A DNA stretch of 64,000 nucleotides from a virus, in the IMG/VR virus record IMGVR_UViG_3300008121_000001, positions 1-64,000 of that record. The stretch is one strand, 5' to 3'. Position numbers and translations under genes: made by a program. The notes below the pieces were generated by a model. The model searched no databases. It was not told the origin of the DNA and saw only the letters and a list, made by a program, of their open reading frames with translations. Below, piece after piece: positions 55,460-63,139 of this stretch. The stretch's first letter is position 1. The number at the start of each line of letters is the position of its first letter.

Positions 55460-55816
55460 ATGCTAACAAAAACACTAAAAGTAGGCGACGAAGTTTTCGT
55501 AACTCAAAAAGGATTCCGCAACGAAATTACAAGCTTGGGAGTTTTTCCGATTGCAAAAGTTGGTAGATTATACTTGCACGTAGAAGTCAATTACTCTGCC
55601 CCTGAAAAGTTTAATTTTAACGGTGTAGGCACAGACAGTCGTTATGAGTTGTGGGATAGTGAAGAGTCTTATAAAACTATCACTAAAAGGCAAAAAGAAC
55701 GTGCATCAAAAATCAAACAAATTCAAGCTATAGTCTCTGATTATAAATTTGGAAATAACTTGAGAGATGAGGCGCTTGACGAAATTTTGCAATTAATAAC
55801 ATCACAGGCACATTGA
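55460..55816 (+). CDS. Hypothetical protein with small barrel-like N-terminus (118 aa)
   Basis: ATG 55460 one base after the upstream stop. KVGDEVFVTQKGFRNEITSL and PIAKVGRLYLHVEV suggest an SH3/KOW-like small beta-barrel, followed by a helical C-terminus (KRQKERASKIKQIQAIVSDY). Role unknown. Stop overlaps the next start. Confidence 0.55.
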   Translation: MLTKTLKVGDEVFVTQKGFRNEITSLGVFPIAKVGRLYLHVEVNYSAPEKFNFNGVGTDSRYELWDSEESYKTITKRQKERASKIKQIQAIVSDYKFGNNLRDEALDEILQLITSQAH

Positions 55817-56010
55817 TGAGAAAGCCTAAAAATTGTTGTAAAACAAGAATAATGGGTTATCAGTATGAGGGTTACTACGTTATCCAAGAACGTCTATTCT
55901 TTTGGAGTTATACTGACCTAGTGTGTTGGGTTAGAGATACGGGGTATCGGACTGAAGTATATAAAACGCCCCCAACTGAAAAGCTAGCTGAACTGCTTAA
56001 GTATGGCTAG
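55816..56010 (+). CDS. Hypothetical aromatic-rich protein (64 aa)
   Basis: ATG 55816 overlaps the upstream TGA (TTGATG). YQYEGYYVIQERLFFWSYTDLVCW is extremely aromatic, with two N-terminal cysteines. Similar design to the protein at 51832. Not recognised. Confidence 0.5.
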   Translation: MRKPKNCCKTRIMGYQYEGYYVIQERLFFWSYTDLVCWVRDTGYRTEVYKTPPTEKLAELLKYG

Positions 56011-56050
56011 AGGTGCTAGAATCATTAAAACCTAGCAACAGGCGAAGATT

Positions 56051-56758
56051 TTGGCTAAACGACAAAACCAATCATCCACTGCTCTATTCGATATCTCAAA
56101 GCTACTCACAGTTAAGCCACTTACTGAAAATCAAACTCGCGTTTTTGATTATTGGGGTGAGAACTACAATCTAATACTAAGCGGAAGCGCAGGTTCAGGT
56201 AAATCCTTTCTTGCGCTTTTTCTTGCTCTCAAGTCATTCTTGCTCCGTAAGTATGAAAAAGTGATAATCTTCCGTTCGACTGTACCTACCCGTAATCAAG
56301 GCTTTCTTAAGGGTTCACTAGAAGAGAAGCAGCTCCCCTACGAAGATATATATCGTGCAATTTTCGCAGAACTTTTACCTACAATCCCTAATCCTTACGA
56401 TGTACTGAAAAAAGAGAAGACTGTAGAGTTCAAAAGTACATCTTTTGTAAGAGGTCTTACCATCGCAAACTCGATTATCGTGGTTGATGAGTTTCAAAAC
56501 TTAAATTTTCACGAATTATCTTCAGTAATAACTCGTGTAGGTGAAGGTTCAAGGATTATATTTTCAGGGGATTTTTGGCAATCAGATTTCAAGTACGATG
56601 ATGAGAAGGAAGGGGTCTTAAAGTTCTTGAAGATTCTCTCATCTATGGAAGAGGATTTCAAAAGAGTGGACTTCCAAATTTCGGATGTCGTAAGGTCGGG
56701 ACTTTGTAAACGTTTCCTTCTCGCAGAGCATGAACTAAGGCAGTCTAGTAACGCTTAG
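56051..56758 (+). CDS. phoH: PhoH-like ATPase
   Basis: 235 residues; no ATG is available, TTG 56051 gives MAKRQNQSS. The family signature is complete: Walker A GSAGSGKS (45-52), IIFRSTVPTRNQGFLKGSLEEK in the usual place of 'i.R..v..g...GfLPGdl.eK', FVRGLTIANSIIVVDEFQN (132-150, Walker B plus the sensor) and GDFWQSD. PhoH proteins are widespread in phages of aquatic bacteria, often used as marker genes; they may be RNA helicase/nuclease-related ATPases. Not part of an obvious phosphate cluster here. Confidence 0.9.
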   Translation: MAKRQNQSSTALFDISKLLTVKPLTENQTRVFDYWGENYNLILSGSAGSGKSFLALFLALKSFLLRKYEKVIIFRSTVPTRNQGFLKGSLEEKQLPYEDIYRAIFAELLPTIPNPYDVLKKEKTVEFKSTSFVRGLTIANSIIVVDEFQNLNFHELSSVITRVGEGSRIIFSGDFWQSDFKYDDEKEGVLKFLKILSSMEEDFKRVDFQISDVVRSGLCKRFLLAEHELRQSSNA

Positions 56759-56975
56759 AGTCTTCTGGAGTAGGGGTTGGTGCATCTACAGGTGCATCAT
56801 CCTCTCCATCGTCATCCCAAAAAATCTCTGCAATGTCATAGAGTTCAAACAAGAGATTTAAGTGAGTTTCTACCATTTCGCTAGTCTTCTCGTTTAATTC
56901 AATGAGTGCTAAATTTTGGGCTTTCGCTATCAGCTTTATTTGATTTTCAATGATAGGATTTAGGTCGGTTTCCAT
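56745..56975 (-). CDS. Hypothetical acidic protein (76 aa)
   Basis: Minus strand, start at 56975, convergent with phoH (14-base overlap). Helical, acidic (LYDIAEIFWDDDGEDDAP), with a Pro/Thr-rich tail. Lies in the same direction as the ribbon-helix-helix gene upstream. Not recognised. Confidence 0.5.
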   Translation of the reverse strand: METDLNPIIENQIKLIAKAQNLALIELNEKTSEMVETHLNLLFELYDIAEIFWDDDGEDDAPVDAPTPTPEDSKRY

Positions 56976-56999
56976 GTTATTTCTCTAGGGGTAGTTTTA

Positions 57000-57146
57000 T
57001 TATACTGTTGTTTCGGGGAGGGAATCAATCCAGTCTTCTAGAACTGCGGTCATTTTCTTATCCTTAGACTCAGAGTACTTTCTAAGTTTTTCGAGTCTTT
57101 TTTCTGATAAGTTTGCGTTAAATCTCTTGCTTTTGTCAATACTCAT
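57000..57146 (-). CDS. Ribbon-helix-helix regulator (48 aa)
   Basis: Minus strand, ATG at 57146 gives MSIDKSKRFNANLSEKRLEKL. The pattern is the Arc/CopG ribbon-helix-helix: a short strand (KRFNANLS), helix A (EKRLEKLRKYSESKD), turn, helix B (MTAVLEDWIDSL). Members bind DNA as dimers and usually repress their own promoter. An inverted repeat TGTATA...TATACA and TATAAT sequences lie between this gene and the divergent homing endonuclease at 57202, so it may control both. Confidence 0.65.
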   Translation of the reverse strand: MSIDKSKRFNANLSEKRLEKLRKYSESKDKKMTAVLEDWIDSLPETTV

Positions 57147-57150
57147 AATC

Positions 57151-57181
57151 TGTATACGATATGTTATAATCACATTATACA
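57151..57181. promoter_or_regulatory. Divergent promoter/operator with inverted repeat
   Basis: TGTATA (57151-57156) and TATACA (57176-57181) face each other across 19 bases that contain TTATAAT (57164-57170). The segment lies just before the minus-strand regulator and 21 bases before the plus-strand endonuclease start, as expected for an autoregulated operator. Confidence 0.5.
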
Positions 57182-57201
57182 TTAAAAAGTGATTACGTGC
57201 A

Positions 57202-58188
57202 ATGACAGAAGATAAGGAAACGTGGATTTTGTACCGTACCGAAAATTTGTTAAATCATAAAATTTATGTTGGTGTACACAAACTTACCGACACTTACAGG
57301 TCTAAAAATTATCTTGGAAGTGGTGATGCTTTGAAACCAGCCATTAAAAAACATGGCAGGGAAAATTTCACCAGAGTTACCCTAGCAGAGTTTAACTGTG
57401 CCGAAGATGCTTACTTAGCTGAAGAAGTTATGGTTACTCAAGAATTTGTTAATCGTCCAGATACCTATAACATGAAAGTAGGGGGAATGGGGGGTAAGGG
57501 ACTTATTTTTACCAAAGAACATAGAGCAAAAATAGGGGCTGCCAATAAAGGCAGGGTAAAGAGTATCGAAACCCGATTAAAACTTAGCGCTTCCAATAAA
57601 GGGAAAGTACATAGCGAAGAGACAAAAGCTAAAATTGGAGCAAAAAATAAAGGTAACAAACATATGCTCGGTAAAAAACTTAGCGAAGAAACTAAGGCAA
57701 AAATTAGTGCGGCAGGTAAAGGTAGGGAACTAAGTGAGGAGGCGAGAGCTAGGATAGGGGAGGCAAACAGAACAAGAGTTCTAACAGCAGAATCCAGAGC
57801 AAAAATTAGTGCTGCAAATAAAGGGAATAAACACACTCTAGGCAGAAAATTAACTGACGAACACAAAGCAAAAGTCAGTGCTGCACATAGAGGTAAGATA
57901 GTATCGGAAGAAACTAGAGCTAAACTCAGCAATAGTCTTAAAGGTGTTAATGTAGGTGCTGAACATTGTCGGAGCATAGCAATAGTGATAAACGGCAAGT
58001 ACTACGGATGCGTAGCAATAGCAGCTAAAGTAGAGAAAGTGAATCGTCAAACTATAATGGATAGAGTAAAAAATACCAGACTAAGATGGGTTGATTGGCG
58101 ATACGCTACAGAAGAGGAAAAATCAGGGCATCCTAGAAGTACAATTTTAATTGAGGAAATTCTAGATTTATCCACTCCCAAAAACTGA
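57202..58188 (+). CDS. GIY-YIG homing endonuclease with NUMOD3 repeats
   Basis: 328 residues. Residues 8-100 form a GIY-YIG domain of the I-TevI/SegA style (WILYRTENLLNHKIYVGVHK, then KNYLGSGDALKPAIKKHGRENF, and a Glu in YLAEEVMVTQEF). Residues about 105-260 contain at least seven NUMOD3 DNA-binding repeats of the form 'AKIGAANKGR...SEETR'. The C-terminal 60 residues (GCVAIAAKVEKVNRQTIMDRV) form a small helix-turn-helix that anchors DNA. Free-standing. Its last 56 bases overlap the 3' end of a convergent fibre gene, which may have been shortened by the insertion. Confidence 0.88.
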   Translation: MTEDKETWILYRTENLLNHKIYVGVHKLTDTYRSKNYLGSGDALKPAIKKHGRENFTRVTLAEFNCAEDAYLAEEVMVTQEFVNRPDTYNMKVGGMGGKGLIFTKEHRAKIGAANKGRVKSIETRLKLSASNKGKVHSEETKAKIGAKNKGNKHMLGKKLSEETKAKISAAGKGRELSEEARARIGEANRTRVLTAESRAKISAANKGNKHTLGRKLTDEHKAKVSAAHRGKIVSEETRAKLSNSLKGVNVGAEHCRSIAIVINGKYYGCVAIAAKVEKVNRQTIMDRVKNTRLRWVDWRYATEEEKSGHPRSTILIEEILDLSTPKN

Positions 58189-59527
58189 TATTGCTAAAAT
58201 CGTATCTACGTTTAGGTAAAGGTTGTACGAAGGGTTGAAAGGTTGGAGTACCATCTTCAAGATAAACACCATTACATAAACCTAAAATATTGCTGGCTAT
58301 AATGAAGGCATTACTATTTGTGGCTGTGGCAGTTGTATAGGCTGTACTAGTGTCAATGTCTCCTGAATTTACTCTGAGTTTTACTTCAGAAGAACTCTTC
58401 TGTATCCATACATGATTCCACTGATGGATAACTGGAGTCCAAGGTACTGAAATTAATATGCTGCCATTTACACTTACCTCAAGATTATTTGAAATTGTCT
58501 TAGCTAACTTGAAAATTCCAGCTTTCTCCGTGAAAATAATAAGTCTACCATTCGTAGCTTGTGTAAAATACACAAAAGTATTCAGTGTGAACTCATTAGG
58601 AAAAACCACACCTTCATACTGCACATTGGTAGTTGAGCCACAAATAAGACACTCCGTCCCAAACAACTTATTTTCTGACTCATATTCAATACCTACCATT
58701 GAGGATATTTTTGAATTGCTGCTCTGGTCACTTAACCTACCATTGAAATCTAAGTGTAGGAGGCTCGAACTGTTGCTTGGTGAAGTATATGTCGCCAAAT
58801 TTATCTCTGGGTCGCTGACGCGCAAAACAAGGCTATTGGAGTAGATAACTGAACTTGGCTTTAGCGTCGTGGGTATAGCTATATCTGCCTCGAACCAAAT
58901 ATTGTTACTTGCATCTGTAATTCTCGCAAGATTTATTGTGCTGTTGATACTCGGTAAAGTCTGCGTGTTACCGTACTCGAAAAATATCTCGCCAAGTGTA
59001 CCAATTTCACGTTCTGACCACTTAGCTGCTGTCAAGCTAATGGTTGCTTGTAATGTACCACTGTTGTCGTAATATTTGGCGCTTAGTGAGCTGGGAAAAG
59101 TGTTTGTTCCCTTAAAAAGTAAGTTGAGTATCGCGTTGCTTAGCTTGGCTGTGCCGAAGTCCAGTGTCAGTGTTACACCTGTGTCTGCGTAGAGAGTCAA
59201 TTCTGAGCCAGTCTCTATGGTGACATCAAGTGCAACAGTATCAAAAACAATGCCGTCAGAGGTAGTAAGACGGAGGAAAATGGGGTCTGCATAGTCGGCT
59301 ATCGCCTCTCCGAAGTTGATATCATTTTCATTTTGTACTGAATTATCTGTCACGTCCCAGTAGCTTGCGTCTAATGGTAGCGCTGAGATACCAAACAGTG
59401 TTGAGGTGATGTTGGTATTCGTATTGTCGAGAATGGTTGCTGCTATAGGGAGAGCAGCCGATGTAATTGGTTGTTCTCGTATTACTTTTTCTGTGATGTC
59501 AACGCAAGTGCTGAAAAGGGTAGTCAT
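58133..59527 (-). CDS. Fibre-like virion protein with C-terminal LamG-like domain (464 aa)
   Basis: Minus strand, start at 59527, stop TAG at 58133. The first 220 residues are beta-rich and of the type seen in phage capsid-decoration or fibre stems (YWDVTDNSVQNENDINF; FDTVALDVTIETGSELTL). Residues about 275-440 look like a LamG/concanavalin domain (LLHLDFNGRLSD ... VFPNEFTLNTFVYF ... HQWNHVWIQKSSSEVKLRVNSG). The C-terminus WEWINLEFPQLKLYF replaces the usual end of such proteins and lies within the overlap with the homing endonuclease gene. Probably a host-binding or decoration protein. Confidence 0.65.
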   Translation of the reverse strand: MTTLFSTCVDITEKVIREQPITSAALPIAATILDNTNTNITSTLFGISALPLDASYWDVTDNSVQNENDINFGEAIADYADPIFLRLTTSDGIVFDTVALDVTIETGSELTLYADTGVTLTLDFGTAKLSNAILNLLFKGTNTFPSSLSAKYYDNSGTLQATISLTAAKWSEREIGTLGEIFFEYGNTQTLPSINSTINLARITDASNNIWFEADIAIPTTLKPSSVIYSNSLVLRVSDPEINLATYTSPSNSSSLLHLDFNGRLSDQSSNSKISSMVGIEYESENKLFGTECLICGSTTNVQYEGVVFPNEFTLNTFVYFTQATNGRLIIFTEKAGIFKLAKTISNNLEVSVNGSILISVPWTPVIHQWNHVWIQKSSSEVKLRVNSGDIDTSTAYTTATATNSNAFIIASNILGLCNGVYLEDGTPTFQPFVQPLPKRRYDFSNISFWEWINLEFPQLKLYF

Positions 59528-59603
59528 TGTTATATCTTACCATCGGAGTATTGCAAAACTGCTACAACGTATATAAAATGGCTAAATAAATTGAGGCGAT
59601 ACC

Positions 59604-59963
59604 ATGCCAGACACATTAGAATCTATTTACGAAGAACTGAATAAAAACTGCGCTGTTACCGAATACCTCAACCAGCAACAGAAAGAAAACAACGAGAATT
59701 ACGTGAAGCTGATGCGTAAAAAGTGGTGGTTACTCAATCCTGATATCGTTGAGATTTCTTACCTCACGGACTTAGATACTGACTACTCTGGTTCTGATTG
59801 GGGCAGCTATCCATCGATTTTGTGGAAGACTGTATTTGATAAAGAGGGTAACGATGTTGTGTACACAAGAGATACATCAGGCTATCCTGCACTTGAGTCT
59901 GAGATTACTGACGAGGAAACTGTTATTACTGTTCGGAATCCGTACCTAGAGGATGTTGCTTAA
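59604..59963 (+). CDS. Hypothetical acidic protein (119 aa)
   Basis: ATG 59604, divergent from the fibre-like gene with a 76-base spacer. Acidic, tryptophan rich (RKKWWLLNPDIVEISYLTD; GSDWGSYPSILWKTVF). Followed by a coupled gene. Not recognised. Confidence 0.55.
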   Translation: MPDTLESIYEELNKNCAVTEYLNQQQKENNENYVKLMRKKWWLLNPDIVEISYLTDLDTDYSGSDWGSYPSILWKTVFDKEGNDVVYTRDTSGYPALESEITDEETVITVRNPYLEDVA

Positions 59964-59964
59964 C

Positions 59965-60369
59965 ATGAAAAAATTATTACGCAGTTGGATTGAATCTCTA
60001 TACGAAGCTACCGAGTCTTGGGTAGAGCCTGAATTGCCAAGTCGGGAATTTTATACTGCTGGTCGAACTTCGGAGGATGTTAGGAAAGAAGAATACATCA
60101 AGTCATGTCCTTTCAGAATTGCAATGCACCATGTAGAGAAATATTACAAAATAGCTCCCCGTTATGATGGACGCGAGAAAGATGCACCAGATTGGGTACA
60201 AACTTCATATTGGTACGTGATTCACAAACGTACAGGTATTCTTTGCGAGAAACCTTACGACTCACAACGAGAAGCAGAGAGAGCTATTACTGACTATTGG
60301 GAGGAACACTATAAAGAGTGGGTTTCCAAGAATTTACACAAGATTGAAATACCAAATCGAAGCTGGTAG
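59965..60369 (+). CDS. Hypothetical protein (134 aa)
   Basis: ATG 59965 (MKKLLRSWIESLYEATESW), one base after the upstream stop. Aromatic, charged, with a compact alpha/beta second half (YYKIAPRYDGREKDAPDW; REAERAITDYWEEHY). Not recognised. Confidence 0.55.
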   Translation: MKKLLRSWIESLYEATESWVEPELPSREFYTAGRTSEDVRKEEYIKSCPFRIAMHHVEKYYKIAPRYDGREKDAPDWVQTSYWYVIHKRTGILCEKPYDSQREAERAITDYWEEHYKEWVSKNLHKIEIPNRSW

Positions 60370-60435
60370 TATCTCAAGCGCCGATGGGCTGTGAAGATTT
60401 ATCCTGAATAATAATAACAATAATATAGGAAATCC

Positions 60436-60540
60436 TTGTACAGACCTTGGAAGCCTTACTGATTATAGAAGTTTGTACAAGATTATCTAGGAATTTACAA
60501 TATTTGTACAAGAGTATGGTGTACAATAAGTTAAGTACAA
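60436..60540. repeat. Array of TTGTACAA-type palindromes (operator or iteron array)
   Basis: Within 105 bases the palindrome occurs five times, two of them perfect: TTGTACAG (60436), TTGTACAA (60473), TTGTACAA (60504), GTGTACAA (60519) and AAGTACAA (60533). Two more copies (CTGTACAA at 60829 and 60840) lie inside the gene that follows. The stretch 60370-60551 is otherwise AT-rich without a gene and sits directly before the ATG at 60552, so a protein binding here would control that gene, possibly the gene product itself. Confidence 0.65.
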
Positions 60541-60551
60541 TAATACTTGAC

Positions 60552-61184
60552 ATGAACAACTTAGATAAGGCAATATTAAAAAGACCACCAGATGTAGAAA
60601 TGGCAGCGCTAGTGTTTTCCGAAACTACCTCTATAACTCTTGAGCAAGGCAGGGAAGTCTCTATGGCTATCCTACCAACGATTGCAGGGTTACAAAAATC
60701 ATTAGATAAGCTACAACAGACAGTTGAAAATACCCAACGACTAACAGCGCCAAACATAGCTAGATACTTTTTAGCTAACCCACATATTTTAGAAGATTTT
60801 GAGATTGTGGAGGATGATGAGCAAGATACTGTACAAGTTCTGTACAAGGGTAGTTCTGCCAACAATGTAATTCGTCGTGCTTACAACAAAATTACTGCCG
60901 AACTCATGAAAACGTTCGGTTGCAAGGATGTATCTTTCAAAACAATGTCAGAGGCGATATTAAAAGCTTACGACTGGAAAATGATGTCTACAAATGATTC
61001 AGTGGATATCTCTATTTTGAATGTTGCCTATAGTTTCAACAGATTATTCACTACGGCAGATATCAAGAAAGCCATACCTAGCTTAAACTGGTCAAAAGAA
61101 GAAATTTCAGATTTACTTTTAGGTAATGGTTACACACTGAGGACTTACCCTTCAAACCGAGTCAAATACTTTAAAAAACCATGA
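60552..61184 (+). CDS. Hypothetical protein, candidate binder of the TTGTACAA array (210 aa)
   Basis: ATG 60552; longer versions would run through the operator array. Residues 1-85 are helical with a coiled-coil stretch (LPTIAGLQKSLDKLQQTVEN), then an acidic loop. The C-terminal half contains helix-turn-helix-like pieces (AYNKITAELMKTFGCKDVSFKTMSEAIL; TTADIKKAIPSLNWSKEEISDLLLGNG), and the last part resembles a winged helix ending RVKYFKK. An autoregulatory DNA-binding protein fits both sequence and context but is not shown. Confidence 0.6.
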   Translation: MNNLDKAILKRPPDVEMAALVFSETTSITLEQGREVSMAILPTIAGLQKSLDKLQQTVENTQRLTAPNIARYFLANPHILEDFEIVEDDEQDTVQVLYKGSSANNVIRRAYNKITAELMKTFGCKDVSFKTMSEAILKAYDWKMMSTNDSVDISILNVAYSFNRLFTTADIKKAIPSLNWSKEEISDLLLGNGYTLRTYPSNRVKYFKKP

Positions 61185-61516
61185 ACAAAGTACTCACAAA
61201 TTTCCGCGACCATCCCTCACTCCGCTTCGATGACCCACAATCTGTCTTCAAAATCGACGATAAAGTGTATCTTATCAGTGAAGGTGTTGTAAGACAAATT
61301 ATTCCTAAGAGTGTACAACTAACTAACATCGGGGAACCTTACCGTAATTTAGTGAGGCTCAATTATTTCTTTGCTGCTGAAGCATATCTTTTCGACTTTA
61401 CCGATGTACTTAACGAGCAGCATCAATTGTGTATCGACTTTGCCCCAGAAGATGAAGAAACACTGAGGCAACTAATCAGCCCTGAGACAGATGCAGAAAA
61501 GAGAATTGACGCTTAG
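61181..61516 (+). CDS. Hypothetical protein (111 aa)
   Basis: ATG 61181 overlaps the upstream TGA. Beta-rich opening (QSVFKIDDKVYLISEGVVRQIIP) and an acidic helical end. Probably in the same transcript as the array-controlled gene. Not recognised. Confidence 0.55.
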   Translation: MNKVLTNFRDHPSLRFDDPQSVFKIDDKVYLISEGVVRQIIPKSVQLTNIGEPYRNLVRLNYFFAAEAYLFDFTDVLNEQHQLCIDFAPEDEETLRQLISPETDAEKRIDA

Positions 61517-61544
61517 TATTGGTTTGTTGTGATTCGAGGCGCTA

Positions 61545-61673
61545 ATGCTGACACTACTGCTTAACTTGGTCACTTACCTTTTACTATCCCTGCTTGCAAT
61601 TATTACAGTCTGCCTCATACTATTTTTTCTGTCTCTGCTTGTTGACGGTGTAGTTGAAAGGTTTAAGAGTTAA
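61545..61673 (+). CDS. Membrane micropeptide (42 aa)
   Basis: ATG 61545. Nearly all of it is one or two hydrophobic helices (LLNLVTYLLLSLLAIITVCL, then ILFFLSLLVDG) with a short charged end. One of a pair with the gene at 61675. Confidence 0.5.
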   Translation: MLTLLLNLVTYLLLSLLAIITVCLILFFLSLLVDGVVERFKS

Positions 61674-61674
61674 T

Positions 61675-61767
61675 ATGTTCTCTCACCTAATTTTGCCACT
61701 CATGATGGCGCTCGTCATCCCTGCACTTCTTGGCTACATTGCATTGAAACTTTACTTTGGTAACTAA
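61675..61767 (+). CDS. Membrane micropeptide (30 aa)
   Basis: ATG 61675 one base after the preceding stop. Thirty residues with a single hydrophobic helix (LILPLMMALVIPALLGYIAL). Adjacent hydrophobic micropeptides recall holin/antiholin-like or envelope-modifying proteins, but no lysis enzyme is near. Confidence 0.45.
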   Translation: MFSHLILPLMMALVIPALLGYIALKLYFGN

Positions 61768-61768
61768 T

Positions 61769-62248
61769 ATGACCGCACCACAAATTCTCGCTGTCTCTAA
61801 CACCACTACCGAACTTTCGCCTGAAGAGAATGAGTTGCTCCTTTCTGCAATCAACTTGAGCAGTCAAGAAAAGAGCGTCCAAGCCGAGTTGAAGGACGTA
61901 AAGGTAAAAGTAACCCAACTGTTCACTAAACGCTTTGACACCGCAAAAACTGGCACAATCGCGAAGCTTGGCAAGAGCAGCATTCAGGTCAAGCGCAAAG
62001 CTAGCAAAGTCGTGTTGACCGATGAGCTAATTCAACTGAGAGAAACTATCGATGACGCAATCACAGACCACATTGCATCCAACGAAGGTGAAATTCTAAA
62101 GCTGAAAGAGCAAATCGAAGCTTTGCAACAACAGATTCTAGCACTGCAAATCAGTGATGAAATCTTGATGATGGAGTTTGACTTCAAACAACGTGTTGCT
62201 GCATTGAAATCTCCTGAACCAGAATATGAAGTAGCAATTAAGGTGTGA
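61769..62248 (+). CDS. Coiled-coil hypothetical protein (159 aa)
   Basis: ATG 61769. Predominantly helical with a central basic segment (FTKRFDTAKTGTIAKLGKSSI) and a terminal coiled coil (EILKLKEQIEALQQQILAL). Position after membrane micropeptides and the Lys/Glu-rich composition give no firm hint. Not recognised. Confidence 0.6.
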   Translation: MTAPQILAVSNTTTELSPEENELLLSAINLSSQEKSVQAELKDVKVKVTQLFTKRFDTAKTGTIAKLGKSSIQVKRKASKVVLTDELIQLRETIDDAITDHIASNEGEILKLKEQIEALQQQILALQISDEILMMEFDFKQRVAALKSPEPEYEVAIKV

Positions 62249-62249
62249 T

Positions 62250-62468
62250 ATGGCTGAATACACACAACAAATCTACTACACTGTAACAGGCAGAAGAAGG
62301 AAATCTACCCTAAAAGATTGGCTTCTGTGGTTATTATGGTTCCCTAAAGACGTGGTTGAAGAGAATGTGTTTACCGCGCAAGACATTGTATCAACTATCT
62401 TCAAGTTTCAATATTCAGGATACGACCAAATCGAAATCATTCAAAAGCGCGGAGATAAAGAATACTAA
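62250..62468 (+). CDS. Hypothetical protein (72 aa)
   Basis: ATG 62250. Basic TGRRRKSTLKDWLLWLLWFP combines a basic patch with a tryptophan-rich, possibly membrane-associated helix; the rest is alpha/beta. Shares one base with the next start. Confidence 0.5.
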   Translation: MAEYTQQIYYTVTGRRRKSTLKDWLLWLLWFPKDVVEENVFTAQDIVSTIFKFQYSGYDQIEIIQKRGDKEY

Positions 62469-62725
62469 TGAAACGTGACTCCCGCATCAAACATCGATTC
62501 GTCACAGTCTTCCCCGTTGACTTTTTTCGCGGTAAACATAAATGTCGTGATGGAGTTGAGCGTAGTGTTGTATGGCATAGACCTTGGAAGCTTGGAGGAG
62601 TGATTTTTATTCCTCTGTTTCAGTTTGAGATATGCCCTAGATTTGGTAATAGAGATAGCTACTGCTATTTTACCCTTAGATTTATCTGGTGGCAAATTAA
62701 CGGGTATTTTTGGTACAGCAAATGA
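62468..62725 (+). CDS. Hypothetical protein (85 aa)
   Basis: ATG 62468 within TAATG. Basic, aromatic, beta-rich (RHRFVTVF-like start; VIFIPLFQFEICPRF; LRFIWWQINGYFWY). ATGA overlap with the next gene. Not recognised. Confidence 0.5.
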   Translation: MKRDSRIKHRFVTVFPVDFFRGKHKCRDGVERSVVWHRPWKLGGVIFIPLFQFEICPRFGNRDSYCYFTLRFIWWQINGYFWYSK

Positions 62726-62865
62726 GTATTCTTCACCCCAAGAAATTAGATACGATTTTCAAACAAGAAATTGCAAAGTATAGATACAAACCCAACTGGG
62801 AATTTTTTGCTAATCCTTATAATGAACTAATCATTCCACCAATAATGGATAATCATGGAACCTAA
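62722..62865 (+). CDS. Hypothetical protein (47 aa)
   Basis: ATG 62722 overlaps the upstream TGA; the last 11 bases overlap the following gene. Basic helix (HPKKLDTIFKQEIAKYRYK) and a proline-rich end. Accepted because it exactly bridges its neighbours. Confidence 0.45.
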   Translation: MSILHPKKLDTIFKQEIAKYRYKPNWEFFANPYNELIIPPIMDNHGT

Positions 62866-63136
62866 AAACAGAATCTACGTTGTGGCAGTCTACGCTGAAA
62901 TTAGAAATAGCGAGGACACGTACAACAATATCTACACAGTTCTGCTCGATGAGCCAGATGAAACCGAGCAAGATGCAATCAACATGGGTAGAATACTTTT
63001 CGTCGCTGATGTACTGAGAGACTCAAAACTTGATGTCATGGGTGAGACTGTGATAAGTAAAGACGACATTTGCATCTGCTACATCGGATGCAGAGAAATC
63101 ACTGCTGAAGACCTTGACCCTGAGAGCTATGAGTAA
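62855..63136 (+). CDS. Hypothetical acidic protein (93 aa)
   Basis: ATG 62855. Beta-alpha protein with RIYVVAVYAEIRNSEDTY, an acidic helix and DDICICYIGCREI near the end. Not recognised. The next gene starts four bases after its stop. Confidence 0.55.
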   Translation: MEPKNRIYVVAVYAEIRNSEDTYNNIYTVLLDEPDETEQDAINMGRILFVADVLRDSKLDVMGETVISKDDICICYIGCREITAEDLDPESYE

Positions 63137-63139
63137 ATT

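Noticed and set aside
57465-57998. 177-codon minus-strand frame opposite the GIY-YIG gene
   Set aside because: It is the antisense shadow of the NUMOD3 repeats; its repeated Leu/Ala/Ser pattern derives from those repeats.
60374-60865. 163-codon minus-strand frame
   Set aside because: It crosses the TTGTACAA array and the start of a convincing plus-strand gene and has no ribosome site.
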